This document shows positions 28,115-37,766 of a stretch of DNA of 64,000 nucleotides, piece after piece. A program made the position numbers and the translations under genes. The stretch spans positions 248,001-312,000 of the forward strand of contig JAKSDK010000448.1 in the NCBI GenBank assembly GCA_022360095.1, written 5' to 3'. Origin of the DNA: Phycisphaerales bacterium (lineage in GTDB: Bacteria > Planctomycetota > Phycisphaerae > UBA1845 > UTPLA1). Below the pieces are notes generated by a model that saw only the letters and a list, made by a program, of their open reading frames with translations, was not told the origin of the DNA and did not search any database. Numbering within the stretch: position 1 is the stretch's first letter; every line of letters starts with the position of its first letter.

Positions 28115-28155
28115 TTTCGGAGAACCGATTCAAACCAAACCTCAGGAACAGGAAA

Positions 28156-29325
28156 ATGGTGAAAAAGAACTTTCCGCTGATACTCCTGTTGTGTCTCGCA
28201 TTCCCGATCTCCACGATCACGACCCGCCCGATCTGTGCCGAGACAGGCTACAGCTTTGACGACGATTCGACCAAGAAGGGACGCAAGAAGAAGAAAAAAA
28301 AGAAAAGCCGCAAAGGCAAGCGCACCAGGAAAAAGAAAGACAAAACGGTCTTCCCTAAAGGTCCGCACGAGAAAACATTTCAAAAGCAGCTCGGCGAGGA
28401 GTACAAAACCCGGTACACGGACCATTTCGTCGTTCTCTACAACGGCGACGAGCAGGTCGTCAAAGACTTTATCCTGCGCATCGAACAGACGTACAAGTCG
28501 GTCGATCGTTTCGTCCAAAAAATGGGAATCCGGATTGACTATCCCAAAGAAAAGCTGATCGTCCTTTTTTGTCCCAACTACGAGGAATGCAACCGTCTGT
28601 GCAAGCAGTTTGTCGGAAGAGGGGCCCCGCAAAGGGCCGCAGGACTGTACTGGTCAGGCATCAACTTTTCCATTTTCTATGACATGTCGCAAAGCAGGTC
28701 CATGAAAGACTTCGCGGCGAAAATCAAGCGGTTAAAAGAAGAGGCCCGAAACGCCAAAGATCGCAACCAGAAAAAGGCGAAGGCTAAAGAGGCCCAATGG
28801 TATGTCAACCGTTCGAAAGTCTACCAGCAGAACAACAATCGCTCGGTCGTCCAGCACGAGGTCGCACACCACTTGCTCTACAACCTCCAGGTGCACCAGT
28901 TGGGCAGCCGAAATCCGCAATGGTTTGTGGAAGGGCTGGCCACGCTCTTCGAACCTCCGCCCGGAAAATCGGGCGCCGGATTCTACATCATCAACCAAAG
29001 ACGCTTGGGTGACGTTCGAGAAAAACTCAAAGAGGAAACACCGGAATCACTAAGGGCCTTCGTCGGCGCAGGAGCGGACCGGAGCGGCATGCTCTCCAGT
29101 GAAGACTACGCCCGCTCCTGGGCGCTGGCATACTACCTGTTGAAGCGAAAGCAAAAACAACTCCCGAAGTACGTCGAAATGGTCAAGAAACGCTCTCGTC
29201 GGGATACGATGACCGAAGCGGACGCCATCAAGGATTTCGAAAAGGCCTTCGGGACGATTGACAGGAAATTCGTCAACCGATGGCTCAAATACATCGACAA
29301 GCTACCGTACGCCCCCAGCCAATGA
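28156..29325 (+). CDS. Exported DUF1570-type protein with HExxH-like metallopeptidase motif
   Basis: This protein of about 389 residues has a signal peptide (1-28), then a striking Lys/Arg-rich stretch (KKGRKKKKKKKSRKGKR, about residues 37-58). The globular part resembles DUF1570 proteins of planctomycetes and carries VVQHEVAHHLLYN, a zincin HExxH motif (HEVAH), with a downstream Glu in WFVEGLATLFEP as the gluzincin-type third ligand. It is probably a zinc peptidase or a derived fold. ATG 28156 has AGGAACAGGAA upstream; the longer open frame back to 27829 overlaps the ResB-CcsA gene and is rejected. Confidence 0.8.
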   Translation: MVKKNFPLILLLCLAFPISTITTRPICAETGYSFDDDSTKKGRKKKKKKKSRKGKRTRKKKDKTVFPKGPHEKTFQKQLGEEYKTRYTDHFVVLYNGDEQVVKDFILRIEQTYKSVDRFVQKMGIRIDYPKEKLIVLFCPNYEECNRLCKQFVGRGAPQRAAGLYWSGINFSIFYDMSQSRSMKDFAAKIKRLKEEARNAKDRNQKKAKAKEAQWYVNRSKVYQQNNNRSVVQHEVAHHLLYNLQVHQLGSRNPQWFVEGLATLFEPPPGKSGAGFYIINQRRLGDVREKLKEETPESLRAFVGAGADRSGMLSSEDYARSWALAYYLLKRKQKQLPKYVEMVKKRSRRDTMTEADAIKDFEKAFGTIDRKFVNRWLKYIDKLPYAPSQ

Positions 29326-29508
29326 CGCCTCCACGAGCCGCGCCGCCGACCGTAACCACCTTTCAGCAATAAAAATAGATACTTTCCCGATCGGTCGTAG
29401 ACATTGCCGAAAGCACGGCTAGAGTCTAGAAGTGGTTGGGATATAATAGGGTTGAAATCTACTCTCACACGCTAAATACCACCTCGCACATGGGATAAAG
29501 GGATCGCA

Positions 29509-30633
29509 ATGCGTCACTTTGCAAGTCGAACTCCGGTCATATGCCTGCTGATTGCGGCAGCCTTGGGGGCGACACAAGCGACAGGCGAGGTCACCAACAT
29601 CAGCGGCTCCTCGACAGCCACGGTAATCCAGTTTGAAGGAATTCTGCCGGTTCAGAATGATTTCGCGCAATCGATCGTGCCATTGACCACGCCCGAACCG
29701 CCTGCGGTTTCGAGAGCCAGGCTGGGACGGCTTCGGGGAAATGATGAAACAACGGCCGTCGGCCAGGTCGTCTCGATCTTCGAACTCCCGAACCTGGACG
29801 GCCTTGGCAACCCGAGCGATCTCGGCTTCAACGTCGGGGCGTTTTCCGATGACGACGTCACCGGCTGGTTCGCTCAGGGGGATGCGAGCGAATCTCGGAT
29901 CGTGGTCTTCGACGCGGCGGAAGCAGGAGGCAACGTTCTTTTTGGGACCGTCGCGAGCGCCACCAGTCGCGTCTTTCTTTCCGGTGTGCTCGTTGTCGGA
30001 TCTTTCGATGCCACGAAGGACTTGTCCGGCGTCGAAGCCGCCTTTCAACTGGAATTGATCCAACGACGATCAGGCCAGCTCCCTGCGACGCTTCTCGAAG
30101 GCGAAGTCGCCTTGACCGGCGGCCCGGCAGGCTCCGCCGTCATTGATCAGGCCAGCGGCGTCTTCGGCGGCACATTATTGCCCGTGCTTGAAGAGTTGGA
30201 TGATCTCGGAGACTTACCGGTCGTTCGCATGGTGACGTTCACAGGAGCGCAATTTCCCTATGAATATGACTTCACGGTCGGTCAGCCTTTCGAACTCGAA
30301 TTAAGATCGTCCGCGCGAGTTCGGACGACGCCCGGCGGCGTGTTTGCGTTTGCCATTTTCGGTCTTCCGCCTGACGAACTGGAATCCATCTTTGAGCGTT
30401 CCAAAACGAGCGATCGCGGACGTCAACTCCAGGCCATGATCACTCAGCACGTCGACACGACCGGCCAATCCTACGTCGGCCTGCGGCCGCCACAATTTCT
30501 GCTGCCGTTCTGCGGCGCCCTGGGCGTCGAGACGATTGGTGTGCTGCTCGCTGGATGCTGCCTCGTCGCCGTCCGGCATCGAAGGCGTGCCAGGTTTCCG
30601 ACGACATCAGAGGATGCCAGTTTGCAGTGGTGA
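29509..30633 (+). CDS. Exported C-terminally anchored protein of unknown function
   Basis: This 374-residue protein has a signal peptide (about 1-26, ending near TQATGE), a beta-rich, low-cysteine body without a family I recognise, and a C-terminal membrane helix (about 335-357) followed by basic residues (RHRRRARF). That layout resembles sorted surface proteins, but there is no PEP or LPXTG motif. AAGGGA precedes the ATG. Its stop codon overlaps the start of the next gene, so the two are probably coexpressed. Confidence 0.65.
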   Translation: MRHFASRTPVICLLIAAALGATQATGEVTNISGSSTATVIQFEGILPVQNDFAQSIVPLTTPEPPAVSRARLGRLRGNDETTAVGQVVSIFELPNLDGLGNPSDLGFNVGAFSDDDVTGWFAQGDASESRIVVFDAAEAGGNVLFGTVASATSRVFLSGVLVVGSFDATKDLSGVEAAFQLELIQRRSGQLPATLLEGEVALTGGPAGSAVIDQASGVFGGTLLPVLEELDDLGDLPVVRMVTFTGAQFPYEYDFTVGQPFELELRSSARVRTTPGGVFAFAIFGLPPDELESIFERSKTSDRGRQLQAMITQHVDTTGQSYVGLRPPQFLLPFCGALGVETIGVLLAGCCLVAVRHRRRARFPTTSEDASLQW

Positions 30634-30920
30634 CAACAACCGAGTCCACAGCCGGTGATGTCATCTTGTGGGGGCTCATTCTGATTGCCGGCATTGCACT
30701 TCTGGGATTCGCCGTTTGGCGCGTGCGTCGCTGGTCTTTCTCGACACCTGAAACATCTTCCGAGGACATGTGGTCGCTGCAACATCTGCGCGACCTGCAC
30801 AAACGGGGGGAAATCTCAGACGAGGAATTCAGGGTTCTGAAAGCCAGGGTGATCGATCAGTACCGCGGCAAGGAAACCCGCAAGGACCGCGCGTCACCCA
30901 AAGGGACTTCGGACGCCTAA
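30630..30920 (+). CDS. Small membrane protein with SHOCT domain
   Basis: This protein of about 96 residues has one membrane helix (about 13-32) and a C-terminal SHOCT-like motif (LHKRGEISDEEFRVLKARV), a short module found at the ends of many bacterial proteins. The likely start is GTG 30630 (or 30627), in the GTGA overlap with the previous stop codon, a sign of translational coupling. Upstream in-frame codons lie inside the previous gene. Function is unknown. Confidence 0.65.
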   Translation: MTTTESTAGDVILWGLILIAGIALLGFAVWRVRRWSFSTPETSSEDMWSLQHLRDLHKRGEISDEEFRVLKARVIDQYRGKETRKDRASPKGTSDA

Positions 30921-30970
30921 AATCCGGCGAAAATCAAATATAAAGAGAGTGGTCATACGGAGTCGATAAT

Positions 30971-30998
30971 TTGCGGACGGCACCGTACAATGTATAGT
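30971..30998 (+). promoter_or_regulatory. Candidate sigma70-type promoter for clpX
   Basis: TTGCGG (30971-30976) and TATAGT (30993-30998) are 16 bp apart, upstream of clpX and downstream of the SHOCT gene stop codon. Confidence 0.4.
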
Positions 30999-31050
30999 AC
31001 GTGCGAATTCAAGAGGCCAATGACCATACCTTGCACAAAGGCGTAGAGCG

Positions 31051-32388
31051 TTGAAGAACGGATCGAAAAGCGGTAGCGGATCAGGACGGGGTGGGTCACG
31101 CGGCGGCAGTGGTAGCGGCTCTTCCGGCGGTTCAAAACGCCGGCGTGCAAGCACCTGCAGTTTCTGCGGCAAGACACACCGCGAAGTTGGCCCCATGGTC
31201 GAGGGCCCGAATGATGCCTACATCTGTTCGAACTGTGTCGACCTTTGCCACAACATCATTCAACAGGAAAAACGCAAGGCCAGCGGCCTCAAGCCGCTGT
31301 TCCATAAGATCCCGACGCCGCGCGAGATCATGTCGTTTCTGAATCGCTATGTCATCGGTCAGGATTACGCAAAGAAAAATCTCTGCGTCGCCGTGCACAA
31401 TCATTATCAGCGCTTGACGCATGCCGACCGTGCCGATCCCGACGACATCGAAATCGAAAAGACCAATATTCTCCTGATTGGCCCCACCGGTTCCGGAAAG
31501 ACGTTGCTGGCTCGCAGTCTTGCCCGTGTGCTGGACGTACCGATCGCCATCGGAGATGCCACGACGCTGACCGAAGCCGGCTATGTCGGCGAGGACGTTG
31601 AGAACATCCTCCTGCGTCTGCTTCAGGTCGCCGACTTCGATCTGGAGGCGGCCCAGCGTGGAATCATCTACCTGGATGAGATCGACAAGATCGGTCGAAG
31701 CGCCGGCAACGTCAGCATTACCCGAGACGTCTCCGGGGAAGGCGTCCAACAGGCTCTGTTAAAAATGCTCGAAGGCACGGTGGCGAACATTCCGCCGCAA
31801 GGCGGCCGCAAACACCCCGAACAACAATACATCCAAATGGATACTTCGCAGATCCTGTTCATCTGCGCCGGCACATTCTCGGGGCTTGAGGAGATCATCA
31901 AGCGCCGTCTCGGTCGCAAGACCATCGGCTTTGCGAGCGAAGATGCTGCCGAGGAAACCGCCAGTGAACGGACTGAATTGCTTCACCAGGTCTCTCCTGA
32001 AGATCTGGTTGAGTACGGCATGATTCCGGAGTTCGTCGGCCGCCTGCCCGCGGTCGCCACCCTCGGACCGCTCGATGAGGAACACCTGGTTCAGATCCTG
32101 ACCGAGCCGAAAAACGCGCTCTGTCGCCAGTATTCCAAGCTGTTCGAGCTCTCCGGCAGCGAACTCGAGTTCACGGACGAAGCGCTTCATGAGGTCGCCC
32201 GTCTCGCGCTCAAACGCGAAACCGGAGCCCGAGCCCTGCGCGGCGTGATCGAAGACTTGATGCTCGACATCATGTATCACCTGCCCGAGGAAGACCGGAA
32301 AGGCCATTACGTCATTACGGACGCCATCGTCCGCGGCGAAGAGGCCGCCATGCCCATTCGCAAAGAGCGTCGCAAGGAATCGGCCTAA
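31051..32388 (+). CDS. clpX: ClpX, ATP-dependent unfoldase of the ClpXP protease
   Basis: This 445-residue protein is ClpX. The N-terminal zinc-binding domain (CSFCGK and CSNCVDLC) is preceded by an unusual Gly/Ser/Arg-rich tail of about 33 residues ([13 protein letters not shown]). The AAA+ domain has Walker A GPTGSGKT, Walker [10 protein letters not shown], the pore loop GYVGED, sensor and arginine-finger regions ([19 protein letters not shown]). The start appears to be TTG at 31051 with AAAGG about ten bases upstream. No clpP is adjacent, although clpP-clpX is the usual order. Confidence 0.93.
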   Translation: MKNGSKSGSGSGRGGSRGGSGSGSSGGSKRRRASTCSFCGKTHREVGPMVEGPNDAYICSNCVDLCHNIIQQEKRKASGLKPLFHKIPTPREIMSFLNRYVIGQDYAKKNLCVAVHNHYQRLTHADRADPDDIEIEKTNILLIGPTGSGKTLLARSLARVLDVPIAIGDATTLTEAGYVGEDVENILLRLLQVADFDLEAAQRGIIYLDEIDKIGRSAGNVSITRDVSGEGVQQALLKMLEGTVANIPPQGGRKHPEQQYIQMDTSQILFICAGTFSGLEEIIKRRLGRKTIGFASEDAAEETASERTELLHQVSPEDLVEYGMIPEFVGRLPAVATLGPLDEEHLVQILTEPKNALCRQYSKLFELSGSELEFTDEALHEVARLALKRETGARALRGVIEDLMLDIMYHLPEEDRKGHYVITDAIVRGEEAAMPIRKERRKESA

Positions 32389-32481
32389 TCCGATAATGCT
32401 CGCATGAGGTTTGCTCCGTCAATCTCGAATTACATCTGAATCCACCCGGCCTTGAATCCGATTATGTCCGATAGAGGTTAG

Positions 32482-32497
32482 GGGACGGGAACGTCCC
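32482..32497 (+). other. Hairpin with GNRA-type tetraloop
   Basis: GGGACG (32482-32487) pairs with CGTCCC (32492-32497) around GGAA, in the gap between clpX and the small zinc-ribbon gene. It has no T run, so it is more likely a leader element or chance than a terminator. Confidence 0.3.
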
Positions 32498-32540
32498 GAG
32501 GTTCTGACCGTAGGGCACCTAATACATAAAGGATTCAGGC

Positions 32541-32720
32541 GTGGACAACACGACCAACGTGAATGAATGCGTCATGCTGCTCTGTCCGAATTTGAAGTGC
32601 CGCAAACTGCTGCGCGTTTCGGTGCAATGTCGCGGCAAACAGGTCCGGTGCAACTTCTGCAACATCACGTTCCAGGTTCCTGAGAACAAGTCGGCGGAGC
32701 CAAAGGAACCTTCCAGCTAA
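32541..32720 (+). CDS. Small zinc-ribbon protein (59 residues)
   Basis: A short frame starting at GTG 32541, with AAGGA eight bases upstream, encodes 59 residues. Four cysteines form a zinc ribbon with an unusual first knuckle: C15-x4-C20 (CPNLKC) and C37-x2-C40 (CNFC), then ITFQVP as in MJ0042-type ribbons, and a charged tail. An extra Cys lies at 10 and another at 30. It may be a stand-alone relative of the ribbon at the N terminus of the kinase at 8650. Function is unknown. Confidence 0.65.
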   Translation: MDNTTNVNECVMLLCPNLKCRKLLRVSVQCRGKQVRCNFCNITFQVPENKSAEPKEPSS

Positions 32721-32734
32721 ACACACCCGGACGC

Positions 32735-33907
32735 TCAGGGCTTCGCCGTGCGAACCAACCGCCTGCGGTGCTGCTTCAACAGACTCTCCAAACGCCGGCC
32801 CAGTCCAGGATGAGTGCCGTCAAACTTAAGCTTGACCGGACTTTCGGCCAGCGCCACAAACCACTTAATCAGGTTCTGATAATCTCTCAGGTCGATCGAC
32901 TCTGCTGCGATTTTTTTCCCGGCTTCGTCCATGTTGTGGTAGTTCGCCAACGGCAGGCAGATTCCCGTCGCATCGTACCCATAGTGACAGTACGCCGTCG
33001 ATTCGCAGGTCCCGCCATCCATGAGTTTCCGCTGATAGCGAAAAGACTTGTCTTTTTGCGCAAGTTGTTCCGCCACAATCTGACAATAGGCCGTGGCCGC
33101 CGGCGTGAAGACCGACGCCTTGTCGCCGACGCGCAACACGGGTCCGTCGCCAAGGCCAACGCCCGATACGGCCTTGCTGCATTCAACGGCGACAACCAGT
33201 GTATTCTTAGGCAGCGTTCGATCGGCCACCGCCGCCAGAGCTCCAACGAAGCCCACCTCTTCTGCCCGTGTGAAAAAGGCGTAGCACGGCACCGACAATC
33301 CCTTTCGGCAGATCACATCCAGCATACAAATGATGGCTGCCAAGCCCGCAATATCGTCGCAAACGCGCGCATGAATTCGGTTTCCACGGATCATCGCGTC
33401 TTTGATATGCCACATACCCGGGCTGTCGGGCTTCACCGGCGACTTCACAACTGCAATCACTCCCGAAGGCGCATGCGTCCCGAATGCACGAGCGCTGGAT
33501 GCCGCGCGCCTTGCGTTCGCGTTGCTTGGTGAATCCATGATCACTTTCTCGATCGTGGCCGGCACCCATTGCCCGTCCGAAAAGAAACGAATCTTCGCCT
33601 TATCGAAATAGGGCCGTTGAACCCATCCGCGAAAATCCGCGTACACACGTCGCTCGTCCACCATCTTCGTCGCCACAAAACCAGGATGATCCATATGCGC
33701 GGCGAACAGCACGGGACGCAACTTGGACTTCGTTTTGCGCGTCGGCTCATATTTCACCAGCATGTTGCCGAACCGATCTCGACGGACCCGCAGTCGTGGT
33801 CGCCGCGAGACAAAATCCTCGATGTGACGAATGACATGGGTCTCGACGAAAGGCGCGGTCGGCAGGTTGACCAGTTTCTGCAATATCTCAAGATGTACTT
33901 TGGACAC
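32735..33907 (-). CDS. M42-type metallo-aminopeptidase
   Basis: This protein of about 390 residues resembles M42 glutamyl aminopeptidase/endoglucanase-like peptidases, di-zinc enzymes that trim peptides. Recognisable metal and catalytic motifs are AAHMDHPGF (first His and Asp), RVCDDIAGLAA (bridging Asp), TRAEEVGFVGA (catalytic Glu pair), VVAVECS and the last His region PLANYHNMDE. GTG 33907 is preferred since GAGGG lies nine bases upstream; a TTG at 33931 is open further out. It is convergent with the small zinc-ribbon gene. Confidence 0.85.
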   Translation of the reverse strand: MSKVHLEILQKLVNLPTAPFVETHVIRHIEDFVSRRPRLRVRRDRFGNMLVKYEPTRKTKSKLRPVLFAAHMDHPGFVATKMVDERRVYADFRGWVQRPYFDKAKIRFFSDGQWVPATIEKVIMDSPSNANARRAASSARAFGTHAPSGVIAVVKSPVKPDSPGMWHIKDAMIRGNRIHARVCDDIAGLAAIICMLDVICRKGLSVPCYAFFTRAEEVGFVGALAAVADRTLPKNTLVVAVECSKAVSGVGLGDGPVLRVGDKASVFTPAATAYCQIVAEQLAQKDKSFRYQRKLMDGGTCESTAYCHYGYDATGICLPLANYHNMDEAGKKIAAESIDLRDYQNLIKWFVALAESPVKLKFDGTHPGLGRRLESLLKQHRRRLVRTAKP

Positions 33908-34188
33908 TTCTTGTTTCCCTCGATGCCTCAACGTTAGGATTCATTTATCCGAATGTCAGCAGGTTTGAAGACGACCCAATCCGTCCTCAAACACTGCCAC
34001 TCCTGCAGGAAAAAGCGAGACTATACTACGCGAGCCTCCCAGCTTTGTCCCGGTGGCCTGATCCGCCCCGACCACCGGAAGTACACAACCGATCGCCGGC
34101 CCGGCCAATGGAGATCGACCGGCAGAATTTGCCGACTTGGAATTCGATTTCGCCCCTGATCGGAACGTCACTTCGTCGATAACCAAAT

Positions 34189-35196
34189 ATGGCCATTGCA
34201 ATCTCGTCCGATTCCATGACCGTTCCGAAGCAGCCCACGAGAAGCAATTTTTGTTGCGTCGCCTGCGGCCACCAACGATGTTCGAGGAAACCTGTCGTCC
34301 GAGCCGATCCTCAACGCGGAGCGCTGGATCTATTCCGCTGTGTCCGGTGTGGACTCATTCAGCAACACCCACGCGACCCTGCGAGCCAACTCACCGCACC
34401 GTGCCCGGGACATCAGATCATCAACGAATCAGAAGCGAGTCACTGGGCCCGAGCTGTTCAGCAATATGTCGTTCATCTCCTGCCGTGGGAATCCAAGCCG
34501 CCCAAACGATTACTCAACCTGGGGTGTGGCGTGGGTCATCTTGCCGCCTTGGCGCGACGGCGCGGCTGGCGGGTGATCGGCATTGACAACTCACCGGAGG
34601 CCGTCAGTCGGGCGGTGGTCAACTTCGACCTTGATGCGCGTGCCGGCAACCTCGCCCGATATCGATCCACCTTGCCGCCCATCGACGTGGCCTTCCTTGG
34701 TGATGTGATTGAGTATGACTTGAATCCGGCAGCCTTGCTCGAAGACGTTCGCGCCATACTCGCTTCCGACGGCGTCGTCTGCATCGACACGCCGAACTGG
34801 CCGAATCGTTGGCGAAAACTCGCCCGGGCACGCCGGCTGGGCCTGAATGCCTGCCATGTCAATTTGTTTGATGCCGGCTCGCTCGGTTCGCTACTTGGTC
34901 GCTCGGGCTTCTCCGACATCCAAACGGGGAGTTACAGCCATTACGGCAATGGTGCGCCGTCGGTGCAATCTGACGCTCGAGTTTCCGTACAGCCTTCGCC
35001 GGAACCGACGACCTGGCGGTCGAACCGTTTGTTCAACTGGTTTAAGCGGCGAAATCCATGGACCACGCTCAAGAGCAATCTCCCCGCGACCCTCGACGAC
35101 GCCCGTCGCCGCGTCAGTGAAATGGCATGTCACCGGGTCGCCTACACGTCGAAACATACTGCCGACAACCTGATCGCCACAGCCCGTCTCAGATAG
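34189..35196 (+). CDS. Zinc-finger SAM-dependent methyltransferase
   Basis: This 335-residue protein starts with a zinc-binding N terminus (CCVACGHQ and RCVRCGLIQ) and continues with a class I SAM methyltransferase core: LLNLGCGVGHLAAL (SAM loop), VIGIDNSPEA and a motif IV region FLGDVIEY. This layout (zinc finger plus Methyltransf_23) is typical of sugar or small-molecule methyltransferases in cell-surface or secondary gene sets. A later ATG at 34216 (MTVPKQP) is possible. Fourteen bases separate it from the GT87-like gene, so they may be cotranscribed. Confidence 0.82.
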   Translation: MAIAISSDSMTVPKQPTRSNFCCVACGHQRCSRKPVVRADPQRGALDLFRCVRCGLIQQHPRDPASQLTAPCPGHQIINESEASHWARAVQQYVVHLLPWESKPPKRLLNLGCGVGHLAALARRRGWRVIGIDNSPEAVSRAVVNFDLDARAGNLARYRSTLPPIDVAFLGDVIEYDLNPAALLEDVRAILASDGVVCIDTPNWPNRWRKLARARRLGLNACHVNLFDAGSLGSLLGRSGFSDIQTGSYSHYGNGAPSVQSDARVSVQPSPEPTTWRSNRLFNWFKRRNPWTTLKSNLPATLDDARRRVSEMACHRVAYTSKHTADNLIATARLR

Positions 35197-35210
35197 TACC
35201 ATTCCGGCCG

Positions 35211-36635
35211 GTGACCGTTACAACCCTCATCCTGCGTAACCGATATGCACGTGCCGTCGCATGGCTTGTCGTCGGCGCGACCTTCGTCAGTGGCGTTCTC
35301 GGTGGATACCATCGAGGCACGAACAATCAGCCCGATTGGCGTGATTTCACGAAAGAATCACGGCACGTCTGGCAACACCTGAACATCCCGCCGAGCACCA
35401 CCATGTTCGGCTATTTGCCGACGACCTTCTTCTGCCTTTGGCCGTTTACGCAATGGACTCCGCCGACGTTCGGCCTCATCGCCTTCATTGGTTTCAACGT
35501 CTTTGCCGCCCTGGCGTCGTGTTACATCCTCTCCCGCTGGTGGTTCGTCGGCGGTGGAATCGATAAGGCCCTCTTTATCTGGCCGATGTTTCTGTTCATC
35601 GCACACATTCAACACGTCCTCCAGGCGAATCAACTGACGCTATGGGTGCTGTTGCTTTGTGTTGCCGGACTTACGTTGTTGAAGCACAAGCACGATTGGC
35701 TGGGAGGGCTCACGCTCGGACTCGGCGTTTGCGTCAAAGTCACGCCCGCCGTTTTTCTTATTTACCTTGGTCTGCGCCGACAGTGGAGAGCCGTGGCCGG
35801 AATGCTCCTGGCCGTCGTTGCATTCGATGTCCTGCCGTCGGTCATCGTCTTCGGATTCGACGGAGCCGTCCGTGAACACCGAATGTGGCTAAAACGAGCC
35901 GATTGGTATTCCAACCGGCGCCTCATTGAAGACCCGTACCTTCGGATTCGTCGTCATGGAAACAACTGCGCCTATTCACTGGTCCTTGCACGCTGGCTCC
36001 GACCATCACAGAACGCCGATTATCAAATGATTCTCCACGGCGACCCGCCTCCGGAGACCATCAAGAAAACGGAAACGGAACTGCAAGAAAACGAATACCT
36101 GGTCCTCGACCCCAAACCCACCCCCGGCACGGACTGGAGCCGGTCGCGAAGTGAAATCCCCGACGTCCCCCGTTTTCGCCTTGCCAATCTCTCAGCGCAA
36201 ACCGTCCGCCTGATCTGGATGCTTACGCTCGCAATTCCGATTGGAGCCCTTTGCCTTGCGACACACCGACAGCGCCGTGTCGCGCCCGGTGAAAACGGCT
36301 GGACGGCTGAGGCCGCGTTGTGGATGCTCCTCATGTTCTGGCCGACGCCCATGATGCGAGACTACTATCTCGCGCTGTCCCTCCCGGCCTACATCGTCGT
36401 CTGGCGCACCGTGATTCTCGCCGCCGAGCAAACGGGCAAACTCCGTCGCGCCGGTGCCGGCATCGCCGCGATCGCGTTCTTCTATGTCAGCGTGCTCGCC
36501 ATCGGTTGGGACGATGCGGTCTTCTACGGCCTCCATCTCGCCACCCTCGCAGGCCTGGCCGGGGCATGCGTCTGGTCATGGCGTTTCAAGAACATATTGG
36601 AGAACCCGATTCATCCATCAGAGCCGCACCCATGA
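35211..36635 (+). CDS. GT87/DUF2029-like multi-pass glycosyltransferase
   Basis: This protein of about 474 residues has about ten membrane helices and the DUF2029/GT87 pattern: an early extracytoplasmic loop (GYHRGTNNQPDWRDF) with an acidic residue after the first helix, and LGLGVCVKVTPAVFLIY, the K-x-TP motif shared with mycobacterial mannosyltransferases. Such enzymes use polyprenyl-phosphate sugars outside the membrane. GTG 35211 is the likely start because it leads straight into the first helix; the longer frame overlaps the previous gene. The sugar and acceptor are unknown. Confidence 0.8.
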   Translation: MTVTTLILRNRYARAVAWLVVGATFVSGVLGGYHRGTNNQPDWRDFTKESRHVWQHLNIPPSTTMFGYLPTTFFCLWPFTQWTPPTFGLIAFIGFNVFAALASCYILSRWWFVGGGIDKALFIWPMFLFIAHIQHVLQANQLTLWVLLLCVAGLTLLKHKHDWLGGLTLGLGVCVKVTPAVFLIYLGLRRQWRAVAGMLLAVVAFDVLPSVIVFGFDGAVREHRMWLKRADWYSNRRLIEDPYLRIRRHGNNCAYSLVLARWLRPSQNADYQMILHGDPPPETIKKTETELQENEYLVLDPKPTPGTDWSRSRSEIPDVPRFRLANLSAQTVRLIWMLTLAIPIGALCLATHRQRRVAPGENGWTAEAALWMLLMFWPTPMMRDYYLALSLPAYIVVWRTVILAAEQTGKLRRAGAGIAAIAFFYVSVLAIGWDDAVFYGLHLATLAGLAGACVWSWRFKNILENPIHPSEPHP

Positions 36636-36680
36636 CCAGGAAGCGGCGGGCGTACTAGGGTAAGGGGTCGAGTCCAGGGT

Positions 36681-36703
36681 GGCGGGTGGAACCCGCCCTA
36701 AAA
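36681..36703 (+). terminator. Possible hairpin terminator after the GT87-like gene
   Basis: GGCGGGT (36681-36687) pairs with ACCCGCC (36691-36697) around GGA. The downstream bases (CTAAAAG) lack a T run, so termination is uncertain. Confidence 0.3.
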
Positions 36704-36756
36704 GCGCTGCGCGTTGTTTCCATTGGCCAACGTTTCGCCTTATATTGCCATGACCT

Positions 36757-37686
36757 ATGCCAAATGAACTGAAATTCAAACTCGTCGATGCGTTCGCAAA
36801 ATCACCGTACTCGGGCAACGTCGCCGGCGTCGTGTTCGATGCCGACGACCTCTCCGACAAACAAATGCAGGCCATCGCCGCTGAGTTCAACGCCAGCGAA
36901 ACCACCTTCGTGCTGAAACCCACCACGCGCGATGCGGCCGTGCGCTTTCGATGGTTCGCCCCGAGCAGCGAGGTCAGCTTCTGCGGCCACGCCACCATCG
37001 GTGCGGTTCACGCCTTACTTGAGGACGGCCGCCTGCCTCACGCACTGGATGAACCCGGCACCATCCTGCCCATTGAATTCTGCGACGGCATTCTGAACGT
37101 TCGCACCGAGCATATCGAAGGCACGACGCAGCCGGATACCATCTGGCTGGACATGCCGCACAGCGAGCCGAAACAGACAAACGTCGTGGTCCTGCCACTG
37201 ACCCGACACCTCGGTCTTTCGGAGGACATGATCGACACCGGTTTCGTTCCCATCCGGACCCACGACGAAGACATCATGTTCGCCGTCCAAACGCTGCCGG
37301 TCCTGCTTGAAATGCAACCCAACATGGGCGAGCTCGCCCGATACTGTCGTAAGGAAGGGTTAAGAGGCGTCTTCGTCACAACGACAAACACACTGTCGCG
37401 CTCGAGCATCGTCCAGTCTCGTTTCTTTGCCCCCGCCGTTGGGGTCGACGAAGACCCTGTCACGGGCAGCGCCCACGGCCCGCTCGGCCTGCATCTGGTC
37501 AACAGCGGGATCGTCACCATGACCGGAGATCGTGCGGACTTTCATTGCACCCAAGCCAAAGCCGGCGGCCGGGCCGGTCTGGTTCGCGTCGTGGTGACGG
37601 AGACCTCGGACGGAAAGCATGTCCGCATCGGTGGAAGCTGTGTCACCACCGCAAGTGGTACTTTGCAACAAACACCCAAAATTTGA
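36757..37686 (+). CDS. PhzF family isomerase-like protein
   Basis: This 309-residue protein matches the PhzF/diaminopimelate epimerase-fold family: VDAFAKSPYSGNVAGVV at the start, ASETTFVL with the conserved catalytic-region Glu, RWFAPSSEVSFCGHAT in the first lobe, and GVDEDPVTGSAHGPL in the second. Family members isomerise small hydroxy or amino acids; most, including this one, have no known substrate. TATATT ends ten bases before the ATG and no clear Shine-Dalgarno sequence is present. It lies between unrelated genes. Confidence 0.88.
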   Translation: MPNELKFKLVDAFAKSPYSGNVAGVVFDADDLSDKQMQAIAAEFNASETTFVLKPTTRDAAVRFRWFAPSSEVSFCGHATIGAVHALLEDGRLPHALDEPGTILPIEFCDGILNVRTEHIEGTTQPDTIWLDMPHSEPKQTNVVVLPLTRHLGLSEDMIDTGFVPIRTHDEDIMFAVQTLPVLLEMQPNMGELARYCRKEGLRGVFVTTTNTLSRSSIVQSRFFAPAVGVDEDPVTGSAHGPLGLHLVNSGIVTMTGDRADFHCTQAKAGGRAGLVRVVVTETSDGKHVRIGGSCVTTASGTLQQTPKI

Positions 37687-37766
37687 TCCCTATCAGAGCT
37701 CGATGGCGCGTACCTATAAGACGAACTGGACCTCGCAGGATAACACCGTCTTAGATCAGGAGAACC

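Noticed and set aside
27829-28155. N-terminal extension of the DUF1570-type gene
   Set aside because: It overlaps the end of the ResB-CcsA gene in another frame; the ATG at 28156 starts a clean signal peptide with a ribosome binding site.
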